64,000 nucleotides of DNA from the NCBI GenBank assembly GCA_024734555.1, contig JANPWX010000246.1, positions 1,452,312 to 1,516,311 on the forward strand, in the 5' to 3' direction. Shown here one piece after another: positions 12,201-20,800 of this stretch. A program made the translations under genes and the position numbers. The notes below the pieces were generated by a model, which was not told the DNA's origin, made no database searches, and saw only the letters and a program-made list of their open reading frames with translations. Position 1 is the first letter of the stretch. Each line of letters starts with the position of its first letter. This DNA comes from Trochalopteron elliotii (taxonomy: Eukaryota; Chordata; Aves; Passeriformes; Leiothrichidae).

Positions 12201-15200
12201 CTAGTGGCTGCTGTACAGATAAAATGCATGTTTAATGCACAGCTTTGTGCAGAACACTTTGTTTATTTATCTCTATTGATCTGTTGATAGCCTGACATTC
12301 TTAATTTGTAAAGTTAAAGAAAAATTCTGAGACTTCCAGTGAAGTATTTGTTCATAGGTTCAGAAGGAGGGTGCACAAAATGAACTGGGGCTCCCCACTA
12401 TGTTCCTAAGACATTACATTAGATTTCTAAAATATAATTTTCAAGTGACAGATGAACCCTTTTTCTGTGAACAGCTTTAAACTTTCTTGTAAATATATAG
12501 GTTTCATTAAAATGTTTATTCCGAGAAAAGATCCATACAGTCACTTCAGTAATTCGTAGCCAGTGCATTCTTGTGTGATTCAGGTAATAAAAAAAAAAAA
12601 CCCAGACTCTACAGTATAATGCATTTTCATAAATTCACATTCAAATATGCATATGTATAAAATGTGTTAGGTACAATTTAATGCTAATGCCTTTTAGAAA
12701 GAAATCATAATTGGTTTTGAACTTGTCTTTCACTGCTCTGCAATGTTTTCCATTTAGATCTGGAGCTTTGAAAGTTCATCTGCTCTTCATGAACTGAAAG
12801 GCCACGAGGCCTGTGTGCGGTGCTGTACTTTCTCTCCTAATAACAAACTATTGGCCACTGGAGATGACAAAGGAGAAATAAGGGTATTGCTCTGATCCTG
12901 ATGTTATTTTATAATTCAGTTGATTGTCAGTTCACAGACAGAAGAGTTCTTATGGTTTGTGTTCTGCATGTCTTAATTCCTTAGCATTGTGCTGAACAGC
13001 GGGGTGAAAATGGCAAAGTTTGCCACATGAGGCAGTAGTTTGTAAACATATTGATAGATTTATGTTCCATGAATGCTTAGGAACAAATTCACATGATTTA
13101 ATAATAATTCTACTGTGAATTGCATGTGTGATTAAATCCTCTATATAAGATCCAGTTCCAAGACAAGACTTTTTAAAATTATTTTGTCACTTCAAGTAGA
13201 ATACCTATTTGCAAGGGGGCTTTTTTCCTCTAATGCAGAAAAATGCATTTCAGGTTTCCTTGTTTGAGGCATTTTTTCCCTTTTAAGTTTCCTTCTATTA
13301 ATACTCTTTTTGCTCTTTTAGATTTGGGATGTTTTAACAGGTGCATTACTTCACTTCTGCTCCCCAGTTACTGTAGATGAAGGAGAACCAACACATGGGG
13401 GTTGGGTAACAGACCTCTCCTTTTCTCCTGACAGTAAAATGCTTGTGTCATCTGGAGGCTATCTTAAGGTAAGCCTTGAAATAATAAAATATTCTGTCAT
13501 ACCTTATTAAATGGCAGTACTCTGAGAATTAAGACTAATTCAATATACAAACATGAAACATTTTACTTAACACAAAGCTGCTTCACTTTTGTGATGGTCT
13601 AGCACTTTCCACTTCTTCTCATTTCTGCAAGTCCCCTGAAAAAGTCTTTTAAGAATGGTTTGTTTTCACTCCATACATTCCATTTTTATTGATTTCAGAT
13701 TTTTATTTGCAATGTCCTTCCTTAGCATCTTTAATTTTAAGGATCCCAGTCATTTTTGTCTGCCTTGATAGCCATTCAATTTTGGCAGCAATTGTGTTCT
13801 TTATAATGAGTAGAAAAGTGCTCTATATCAGACTTCTTTAGTTTTTTTGGGGTTTTTTTTGTTGGTCTTTTTTTTTTTTTTGAGATACTTTTTTTTTTAG
13901 GTTTAAATTTTGTCATAATTAGAAGTTCAGAAGGAATAGCAGGTGATGATTTTCTGCCTTGATGGACATTTTGTACGTAGTATTTGAAGGAAATCGATGT
14001 TTTCAGCAGTCTTTCATTGGTTCAGGCATCTATTGGGCATATGTTTTTTTGGGGAAGGTGAAGAGGTGGCCTTTTTTCCGGTCTGGGAATGGGTTCTTCG
14101 TAATTTTAGATTTCTCATGAGGTTTTACGTTGGGGGTTTTTTCCACTTGTGATAACCAACACCTGTTTTTAGAAAGCTGTGAACAGTGTTTTCTGTGTGC
14201 ATGTGAAATGACAGGTGGCGAAGTTCTCACCTCAGAGGGTTGGAGTTTAGCTGATTGTTGGTCAGTGTCTAGCTGTTAGACATGCTATCTGACTAATTCT
14301 CTGAAGTCAGTAACCATGTAAAGAAGAGTTGAATTCTCTAAATTAGTTTTGAGGGCACCTTCTGATGTTCATTTTATATTAAAGAACAAGACACACTTCG
14401 TGTTTCTAGCTTCCTCTCCATTTTATCTTGTGGCTGCTCAGTATGGTGTTGTAATGCTTCTTGGAGTGTAGAATGGTTTAGGATGTTAGGGACTTCTGGA
14501 ATTCATCTAGTCCAGCCCCTTGCTAGAAGTAGTTCGCAGAGTTAGGTAAAATTGTTCAGGGCCTTGCCCCATCCAATATTGTCCCCCAGTCCAGCAGGGT
14601 TGCCTCCGGGCCCTGAAAGGAGGGGCTGACTCTAACCCTCTCTAACCCTCTTATTAGCAGTTGAAGACAGCCTCCTAAACAAATGCAGTGCTCTGTATTC
14701 CCTGTCATCTGTTCTAGGTATCCAGCCACCTCAATGACCATGTGCTGGACTTGCTCCAGTTTGTCAGTGTTTTTCTTGTATTTGGGCAGGGCTCAACACA
14801 CTGAACTAACTGTGACTGAACTAACAGCCTACTCAGTTTGTTACCTACCTTGTATTCCACTCAGCCAGTCCTTATCCCTCCAGTTTGACCATAGGGATGC
14901 TATGGGAAGCCATAGTGTTGGCCTGGCTAAAGTCAAGGTTGCTCACATCCACTGGTCTTGCCATGTTGTTTCGAGAGACACTGTTATTGTCAGCAGAAGT
15001 CACTTGGGTGGTTTGGCATGATTTACCTGTGGTGTATCTCTGCTAGTTGTTCAAGATGACATCCTTGTTTTTCATGTGACTTGAAATGACTTCCAGAAAA
15101 CTTGTTCCATAATAATCCTGGACACTGGGAACCTGTAGTTCCCAGTACCTTCTTTGCTGTCTGTGAAAGTATGGCATTGTCTTTTCCCAGTCGTGGGACC

Positions 15201-16640
15201 ATATTCAGTCATGATGTCTTCTGAAAGTATTGTATTTTTGCTTCTCTTTTAGAATCTACAGATAGATGTGTATGATGTGCATGAAAACACACACACAAAC
15301 AGAGCCATTTTGCAGGGGGATACTTGTCAGGGAAAGTCCAGAACATGTCAGGAGTCTGGACCCCTAAAAACTGGACTGAATTGGACTTTAGAGTTACGTG
15401 ATTGATATCTTTAAATGAATGAGTCATCTTAGCCACAGATGAGGTGTATCCACCTGTGTGCTATTGAACTTGCTGTGTGAGTGGTACTCACTGGCACAGC
15501 ACCTGCTCATTTATTCAGAACAAAGGTTCAAAAGCTCATTAAGATCCATTTTTGGTTTGGCTAACTTTTTTTTTTTTTTTGAGGGTGTCTCCATCAAATA
15601 AGACACTTCAGGAACAGTGTTTTTAATCAGACCATTGTAGCTGTGTAGTTGCAAATCTGTATTATGCACACAACTGTAATGTTACATATTTCATGAGATG
15701 AGTAAGCTAAAAAGTAGTGATGCCATCTGCTTTTCAATGTGATCAAAGCAGAAGGTAATCTGTTATGATATTTTGCTGCTGCACTCAAATGCTGAAGGAC
15801 TAGAGGCTAGACTTCTTACTGGCACAATGGAACAACAGCTTTGTGCTGAATTGTGTTAGGTCCAGTTTTGCATTGGTCTAGAGTTTTTCTGAGAAATGTG
15901 AAATTTCAGACTACAGTAAACTGATGGTTGAAGGTTTCTTGGTTTCTTTGAAGTTAGTGCTTACTGTGTTATTCTAAAAAATATTAATTGTAATCTCACT
16001 GAAAAAGAAGTCAGTCCTATTAAAAAAACTGCAAATGGTTTCAAAAATGTACATGGTCAATCCTCTTGTTTGTTTAACTAAGTTTTAAATTCAGCTATAA
16101 CTTCAGTTATCTGGCAATGTGTTTCATGTATTCATTTGGTTATATGAAAATACATATTTTTTAAAAGTTTGGATATATTGCAGTTATGTCTATTGATTGC
16201 ATTTTGTGATGGGGTAAGGGGCAGTATCTGAATTTATTTTGTACGTTTTCTTGAGATTTAACAGCTTCAGTCTTCCTGAAGTTTCTTTTCATCTGAAAGC
16301 CTTATATTTAGTAGTTAGTCCTAAACTTATTCTGCTTAAAGATCATTTATTTTTAATGTTAATTAATTTGATGTTTTCATTTTCAATTCTACCTCTTCAT
16401 TCAAAACAGCCACCTGGGTCATGTTAAGGTTGTTAATAAATTTTATTCTGAACTTCCTTCACCTAACTGAAAGTATATTTTTATTATTTTTTATAGTGGT
16501 GGAATGTTACTACTGGAGAATCCTTACAAACCTTCTACACAAATGGAACAAACCTCAAGTCAATACATGTGTCCCCTAATTTCAAAGTATATGTGACTGT
16601 TGATAATCTTGGCATTCTTTATGTATTACGGAAGTTCTGA
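41..16640 (+). CDS. APAF1: APAF1, apoptotic protease-activating factor 1 (3' part, 16 coding exons)
   Basis: APAF1 is the cytosolic sensor that binds cytochrome c and dATP, assembles into the heptameric apoptosome and activates caspase-9. The window holds only its C-terminal 713 residues (human APAF1 has 1248). The CARD and NB-ARC ATPase lie upstream, outside the window. Coding segments: 41-219, 1585-1711, 3627-3752, 4360-4491, 5256-5381, 6429-6590, 6855-6983, 7701-7826, 8681-8800, 9400-9525, 9879-10004, 11418-11537, 11874-11999, 12758-12883, 13322-13468, 16497-16640. Joined, they read without interruption to a TGA stop. The product matches vertebrate APAF1 along its whole length as I recall that protein: the end of the helical arm, a seven-bladed propeller and an eight-bladed propeller. 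Cytochrome c docks between the two propellers. All junctions are GT..AG. After the first (phase 2) junction every intron is phase 0. Apart from the window edge no truncation or frameshift is visible. Confidence 0.97.
1585..1711 (+). CDS. APAF1: APAF1 exon: WD40 repeat 1-1
   Basis: Acceptor ..accctgtag, donor gtaaga. It begins by completing the split Ile codon and then reads NKKSLKNLYRLVVRPHRDAV, ending GADKTLQ. It carries the helix-to-propeller linker and the first three strands of blade 1, including the His-Ala-Cys-Phe core and the Ala-Asp turn. All later APAF1 exons start in phase 0. Confidence 0.96.
3627..3752 (+). CDS. APAF1: APAF1 exon: WD40 repeat 1-2
   Basis: A 126-nt, 42-codon, phase 0-0 exon with acceptor ..gtttag and donor gtaagg. 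It starts VFKAESGERILEINAHDDEI and ends SSDKKVK. The initial VF replaces the usual [VIL]W closing dipeptide of the previous blade, as in other APAF1 proteins. Confidence 0.97.
4360..4491 (+). CDS. APAF1: APAF1 exon: WD40 repeat 1-3
   Basis: A 132-nt phase 0-0 exon with acceptor ..tctgcctag and donor gtaagt. It starts VWNSRTGQCKCVYEEHSEQV and ends SNDTFIK. The EHSEQVNCC core is typical of this blade. It is two codons longer than the 126-nt unit, in a loop around NKSGQYLLA. Confidence 0.97.
5256..5381 (+). CDS. APAF1: APAF1 exon: WD40 repeat 1-4
   Basis: A 126-nt phase 0-0 exon with acceptor ..ctcttacag and donor gtatac. It starts IWDLNEKYCRNTMIGHENSV, continues NHCRFSPNDEYVASC and ends TDGTVK. 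It is a canonical WD blade with GH, a core Asp and a terminal VK that joins to the LW of the next exon. Confidence 0.97.
6429..6590 (+). CDS. APAF1: APAF1 exon: WD40 repeat 1-5 with long insert
   Basis: A 162-nt (54-codon) phase 0-0 exon with acceptor ..tattccag and donor gtaagt. It starts LWEARSGNELKSIEIKDFF and contains the acidic loop KDADEQPDEVEVLVKCCSW characteristic of this APAF1 blade. It is the longest coding exon of the first propeller. The length equals the human counterpart as I recall it. Confidence 0.96.
6855..6983 (+). CDS. APAF1: APAF1 exon: WD40 repeat 1-6 (alternatively spliced in human)
   Basis: A 129-nt (43-codon) phase 0-0 exon with acceptor ..gttcacag and donor gtaagt. 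It starts LFDINTYDLLTEVIVSHHST and contains IQYCDFCPGDELVAVAL. In human transcripts a 43-residue segment at this place is absent from some isoforms, leaving one WD repeat fewer. The same in-frame cassette structure is preserved here, so skipping would be tolerated. Confidence 0.96.
7701..7826 (+). CDS. APAF1: APAF1 exon: WD40 repeat 1-7
   Basis: A 126-nt phase 0-0 exon with acceptor ..tttattgtag and donor gtaaga. It starts LWNIKSLSKVAYCRGHMSWV and ends TSSDDQTIR. The GH, the SPDG turn and the Asp-Asp pair before the closing strand are intact. This blade closes the first propeller and lies near the cytochrome c cleft. Confidence 0.97.
8681..8800 (+). CDS. APAF1: APAF1 exon: inter-propeller linker and WD40 repeat 2-1
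   Basis: A 120-nt phase 0-0 exon with acceptor ..tcttcaatag and donor gtaaga. It starts IWETKKVCKSSDAVLKSDLD and ends YNHKNLQ. It contributes the closing strand of the first propeller, the short linker and the first blade of the second. WETKKVCK is the best conserved part. The blade itself is degenerate, as in other APAF1 proteins. Confidence 0.96.
9400..9525 (+). CDS. APAF1: APAF1 exon: WD40 repeat 2-2
   Basis: A 126-nt phase 0-0 exon with acceptor ..attttacag and donor gtatta (weak). It starts LINGNTDNVIMQTAAQESPI, continues SCCCLSEDLKFAAFG and ends ESGTIK. The SCCCLS core is diagnostic of this APAF1 blade. Confidence 0.96.
9879..10004 (+). CDS. APAF1: APAF1 exon: WD40 repeat 2-3
   Basis: A 126-nt phase 0-0 exon with acceptor ..ttgtaaag and an atypical donor gtttgg at 10005. 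It starts VLQLSDGKILKSWEAYRKSV, continues QHCRFTPNCQTLIL and ends HYSVIQ. The next exon begins VWNWQ, which fixes the junction at VIQ/VWNW. The blade has drifted most in its second half: HYS stands where human has an SDD-type turn. The frame stays open for 88 codons past the donor. Confidence 0.94.
10005..11417 (+). other. APAF1: APAF1 intron 11, with open read-through and GC-rich insert
   Basis: A 1413-nt intron between repeats 2-3 and 2-4. Its first 264 nt continue the upstream reading frame with no stop until TGA at 10269-10271. A GC-rich block unlike the surrounding DNA then runs to about 10845. The rest is AT-rich and ends in a poly-T tract before the acceptor. Confidence 0.6.
10275..10845 (+). 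mobile_element. GC-rich block, possible old LTR or other repeat (unclassified)
   Basis: About 570 bp is clearly richer in GC and CpG than the flanking intron. It contains AATAAA at 10651-10656 followed by ctccaaagcattctggggtg and then a T/C-rich stretch (gggatctctctgtgtctg). That order resembles the R-U5 part of an LTR read on the plus strand. No terminal TG..CA pair or target-site duplication could be fixed. It could also be a different repeat class. Confidence 0.3.
11418..11537 (+). CDS. APAF1: APAF1 exon: WD40 repeat 2-4
   Basis: A 120-nt phase 0-0 exon after a poly-T tract, with acceptor ..ttttattag and donor gtgatt (weak). It starts VWNWQLSECLFLRGHKEAIK, continues DFRLLENSKILSWSF and ends DGTVK. 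Confidence 0.97.
11874..11999 (+). CDS. APAF1: APAF1 exon: WD40 repeat 2-5
   Basis: A 126-nt phase 0-0 exon with acceptor ..atggggtag and donor gttggt (atypical). It starts VWNITTGNPEKDFVCHGGAV, continues LSCAVSPDGSKFSSA and ends SADKTAK. The DFVCH and SADKTAK segments match APAF1 closely. Confidence 0.97.
12758..12883 (+). CDS. APAF1: APAF1 exon: WD40 repeat 2-6
   Basis: A 126-nt phase 0-0 exon with acceptor ..ccatttag and donor gtattg. It starts IWSFESSSALHELKGHEACV, continues RCCTFSPNNKLLATG and ends DDKGEIR. It is a textbook WD blade with GH and Asp intact. Confidence 0.97.
13322..13468 (+). CDS. APAF1: APAF1 exon: WD40 repeat 2-7
   Basis: A 147-nt (49-codon) phase 0-0 exon with acceptor ..ctcttttag and donor gtaagc. 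It starts IWDVLTGALLHFCSPVTVDE, then GEPTHGGWVTDLSFSPD, ending SSGGYLK. The THGGWVTDL segment is highly conserved in APAF1 and includes a tryptophan on the cytochrome c-facing side in the human structure. Confidence 0.97.
13469..16496 (+). other. APAF1: APAF1 last intron
   Basis: At 3028 nt this is the largest APAF1 intron in the window. It holds an antisense CR1 fragment (14471-15210), T/G-rich low-complexity sequence at 13842-13905 and a poly-T run at 15564-15580. The remainder is AT-rich with nothing I can name. Confidence 0.8.
14471..15210 (-). mobile_element. CR1 LINE, 3' fragment including reverse-transcriptase region
   Basis: Read on the plus strand, this begins with the reverse complement of a CR1 3' end (gaatggtttaggatgttagg, then catctagtccagccccttg). 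It continues through segments I recognise from CR1 reverse-transcriptase sequence: ggctaaagtcaaggttgctc, a catccactg element, tggcatgatttacc, gaaatgacttccag and cctgtagttccc. The element is therefore inserted antisense to APAF1. It is heavily diverged, with frameshifts and internal losses, so it is dead. The 3' end is at about 14471. The 5' truncation point, near 15210, is approximate. Confidence 0.8.
16497..16640 (+). CDS. APAF1: APAF1 terminal coding exon: WD40 repeat 2-8 and stop
   Basis: The acceptor is ..tttttatag. The exon reads WWNVTTGESLQTFYTNGTNL, then KSIHVSPNFKVYVTVDNLGI, ending LYVLRKF with TGA at 16638-16640. It encodes the last 47 residues and closes the second propeller. Human ends LYILQTLE, so only the last three or four residues differ in kind. 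Confidence 0.97.
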   Translation, partial: WWNVTTGESLQTFYTNGTNLKSIHVSPNFKVYVTVDNLGILYVLRKF

Positions 16641-17895
16641 TTAATGGGCTGAATGTTGCAAAGATGAGCAATTTATTAAGCTGGGAAGAAAATTCTGCTT
16701 TGTCTGATAGTCATTAAGCTGTGAATTATATTTAATTGTTGCATTCATGATGTTTTCATGTATATTTGTGTACTTTTTTGCATGTTTTTTTCAAATGAAC
16801 TTGCATTCAATCTTGTTTTTAATAAGCATTATTATAATCCTTAAATCTTGATTTGCATATTAAGTATGTTGCTTCCAGTTTTGTAAGGAAATTATATTCA
16901 GATTTATTCAAATTAGTTGAAATTAATATTAATAGTGAAGAAAGAATAAGCGTATAATACTTTGAAATGATACTTTATGCCAAGGCTGATGGCTAAATGC
17001 TCTCTAGCCATGGACACAACTGTGTAAGATGCAAAAAACTCATTTTTTTGGTGCAATGCAAGGATTTTCATTTAGAATGGGAAGAAGCACAGGGGCATTC
17101 TTCATTTGAAAAATGAAACCAGCCATGTTGGTGCTTGACGTTCAAACCAAATTGAGAGATGTTCAGTTTACAGCAGCTCTGCCTCCCGTTTGCAGTAAGA
17201 ACCTTCATGCTTCAAACCTGTGGAGATAAAGAGCTTTTTTTTTTTTTGTAACATGTATGACCTGTTCCTATTAAAGGGAACATCCTGAGTCTTCTATTCT
17301 CATGGCAAAATCTGAAATTCAATATTATACTTGAAGTGGAAGAGACTGTGCCACATTTCCAATCAAAGGATGAGTACAGCTAACCAGCTAAAATGAGAGT
17401 GGAAATGGCTTAAAAGTTATGTATTGAAAATTATAAGAAAGTGTGAATTTTAGATTTTTTTTCTTTTGAAAATAACATGCAGTTTGTACTATGGAAACTC
17501 TTTACTGTTGTCAGGTTTGTTTACGTGGGATTTTATGCCCAGTTCATCTGTTGCCTGGTAATATGTGATTTTATGGGTTTTTTTTAATTTTTTTTTTAAA
17601 TTTTTGCAGTCTATTTATAGATTCAAAATAGGGTTGAAATATCAGTGCTTTGTACTAATTGTACTTGAAAAATGCTTTCTGAATATTTGGGTAGCAATGT
17701 TTTATTTGTTACCTAGTAAGCCTTTTTCTATTCAATTGCCTCTTAACTGCTATGAGCAACAGCACAAGCATTTATATGATTTTCATGTTTTTGTAGCTGG
17801 CAGTAGAACACTGTCTAACTACTTGATTGTAAAAAGTACTGTAGCAAGTATCTCAATTGGTACTGAATAATAAAATTTTTACTTTTAGTACTTTT
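16641..17895 (+). other. APAF1: APAF1 3' UTR
   Basis: This AT-rich non-coding stretch runs from the APAF1 stop to just past a canonical poly(A) signal. It contains several T-runs (for example 17236-17248 and 17577-17602) and no transposon that I recognise. The 3' limit is inferred from the AATAAA at 17869-17874 and the T/GT-rich stretch after it, so cleavage should fall near 17890. Confidence 0.7.
17869..17874 (+). terminator. APAF1: Poly(A) signal AATAAA for APAF1
   Basis: A canonical AATAAA lies 1.23 kb after the stop, within gaataataaaattttt. A T/GT-rich stretch (tactttttgtgtt) follows about 15 nt later, as expected of a downstream element. No equally good hexamer with a downstream element was noticed nearer the stop. 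Confidence 0.7.
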
Positions 17896-20800
17896 TGTGT
17901 TCATTTCATAAAATTTAATAGGCATTCTTAGTATTTCCCTGTTTTTGACAATCACTACTTTTTCCTCCTTTCCAACTTGAAATTCTATTCTTTTTAAGGT
18001 GCTGTTGAATACGGGTCAGTATAATCAAAGTACTGCTGGCAGAAATGTAAAGAGAAGAAATACAATAGAAAAGACCATGATGTTTTGTATTCCAAGTATG
18101 TACAGTACTTAATAAAGATGATCGAAGCAATATTGGCCAAAGTTGTGAATGGATTTGAATTCCTGACTCAGTTTTTTTTATACCTGGGATGGAGGGAGAG
18201 TGCTGCATCTTTTATTGTGGTTTTGTTTTCAGTCTAAACATAATGCTGCTTTATAAACTGCATCAAAAGTGCTTTGACAGGTGAGCACGGTGTGAGCAAC
18301 AGTATTAAATATGGGTGTGGAGGGAAAAGGAAACAGAGGGAAAACAAAGTCTTGGAATATATTTGAAATGTTCAGGACAGAGTTGCTTCTACTGTCCAGT
18401 TTGTGGAGGTCTCATCAGTACCCCCTGGAGTAGCTCAGGATCCAAGGAGCAGGAAGCTTCTCTGAGCCGGTATCACTCTATCCCAGAGACTGTGCTGTCC
18501 TTACTGCTTAGGACTCTGTCAGGCTAAACTTAGAGACCCAGCCAGGTTAAAAGGTACAGGAAAAATATTTCCCAGGAGGAACCATGGCAGAAAGTTCTCT
18601 TTTCTGAGAACACTAATGAAATTCTAATGATAAAAAAAATCTGATCACAGTTTAATGCAGAAAGCATTGGGTTCATGAGCAGAACCATGAGTTCAGAGAC
18701 AATTGCAATTTTGAAGTGACTAGGAGGCAAATAACACAGAAACTTGAAGAAATGTGAGAGAAATACTACATTCTTGGATGTTCTGGAGGAATGACAGCAC
18801 AGAAGTATTGTGCTTGTTGCTGGAACTGAGAAAGCTGTTCTTCACAGAAGGTGATATTGGGATGGTTGCATTCACATATGTAGAAGTCTGGTGTTGGCTG
18901 TAAGTATTTGAGACTGGGGTGGAAGAAGAAGAATAGTGATGAAAATGTCTGAAGAGCCAAAGAATAGATCTGATTTGCAGGGAAAGTATGAAAAATTTCA
19001 AGTGAAAAATTAGTAAAATTGGAACCAGGACAGCAACTTCTTCAATTCAAACTATTTAAGAAGAAAACTTACTGTAATAAAAAATAAGTCTCGCTTTATC
19101 TTCAGATTTGGCTGTTTTCTTCAATGTTACATGTATTGCAAAGGAAACAAGAGAACTTGCTAAAAGCAATTTTTTATGTGGATTGAACATTAGTGGTTCC
19201 ATTATCTTTTTTAATGTCAGATGAGAATGAGTCAGTCTACATTCAAATTTAACTAATGAGCATCGCCAATTTTATCTAGTCCTTTAACTGAAATTATAAT
19301 ATGCTTTTGTGTAAACGATTTTTAGGTATACTTGCTATTAGCCATCCCTATCAGTTTCTGTAGAAGTTGAGTCTCTTCACTGTCAGTTAGACCTACAGCT
19401 GCTTCACATATCTCTTTCTTCTTTTTTCTTAGGAATCATACCCACGTGTGATACACTCAAGAGGATGCTTTGTATTGCCTTAAAGTGCACCATTCCTCCA
19501 ACTACTGTTTTCCTTCCCCCTCTCTTATCTTGCTCTGTTTGAAATAGAACTGTGCAGCTAGTGCCTGAGATTTTTCTATATCGATCTCTGGTAGTGCTGG
19601 AATGTGGGGGTAGAAATGGAACAGGCAACTTGTTGCCAGTAGAGGACTATCCACTACACCAAAATTATTTTGCTTCCTTTTGAAAATTATGCAGTTAAAA
19701 TCCCTGTTACAGAATGCTGTGCAAATCGCTGTTTGAGGGGGTTTTTACAATTTTTAAATTCATTGAAATCTCTGTATGGGGCCCAGTTCCCCAGATTGTA
19801 TATAGCAACAGCAGAGTCTGTGTCCTTATCACTTTGTTTTGCAGGTGTTTTGCAGAAGCTGATGCCCTTGCAGGTTTCTAGGGGAAGCCAGACTGAGAGA
19901 CTGACTTGGGTAGTTTCCTCTGCCCTCCCAGAACAGAACATTGCAGGGAGGCTGCTTACCCTTGTCTTCAAGAAGCCACTAAATCCAGAATGGCAGCAGA
20001 TCGCAGAGAATTTGGGTATGTTTTTGCAATCACTAGAACATAGCCTCCTTTTGAGCTGTTTCATTGCCCTTTCTCCTTCATAGCAAGTGCAGACTCCATG
20101 GCAATGCCCAGGAGTGGAAAAGTCAGCCTTGGGGCTGTATTTCCCTCTGATAGGACACCTGAGACCTGATGGTGTGTTTGTCCACCTTGTGCTTTCCTTC
20201 TCCTTGTGTCTACTATGGAGGCACAAATTTATTTGGGTTCATAGCTGGTGATGATGGTGCCCAAGAGCTCTGAGGACTTGGGACACCTTATTTCTGTTGT
20301 GATTCCAAGAAAAGCAGAACCCAAATGACCTTTGCTCTTTGGAGGACAGGGAGGGTGCCAGATGCTCTGAACACTTCCAGTATGGTATCTTTTTTTTCTT
20401 TTTCTATGCTCAATTTCATGTTGAAAGCTAGGAATGAGGCACAGTCACCGGCTCTGCCAGTATGCAGTAAGATGTTAAGCTGAGACCAGGCTTGTTTATG
20501 GCTGAACTCTGCAATAGATTGACAGTAGATTGATTATGTTTTTCAGCAGTTCCAAAGCTTCCGTGGAGTGTGCTGCTATCCATGTCTATGTTGGCATTGG
20601 TGTGGGTTTTTTTTTTTTTGGGAGGTGGGGGCTAGTGGGTTTGGAGCATGGATTCTGGCTTTTCTTGGGTTTTAAGAGGCTTTTCTTCCAGATTAATTCA
20701 CTGCACAGTTTTCTTCTAGAAGGGGTTTTTATGAGAAACCTTGCAACTAGATTTAATAGAAGCCTAGGCTGAAACTGTTAGGGTACATCTGAAAAGAATA

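Noticed and set aside
15124..15146. 9-bp perfect inverted repeat actgggaac/gttcccagt
   Set aside because: It falls in the CR1 fragment, where cctgtagttccc is normal CR1 sequence. A small deletion brought similar words together.
19635..19685. Minus-strand tRNA-like word (ggtgtagtggatagtcctct), considered as a tRNA or MIR-type SINE
   Set aside because: Only an A-box-like stretch is present. There is no matching B box, anticodon stem or SINE body downstream.
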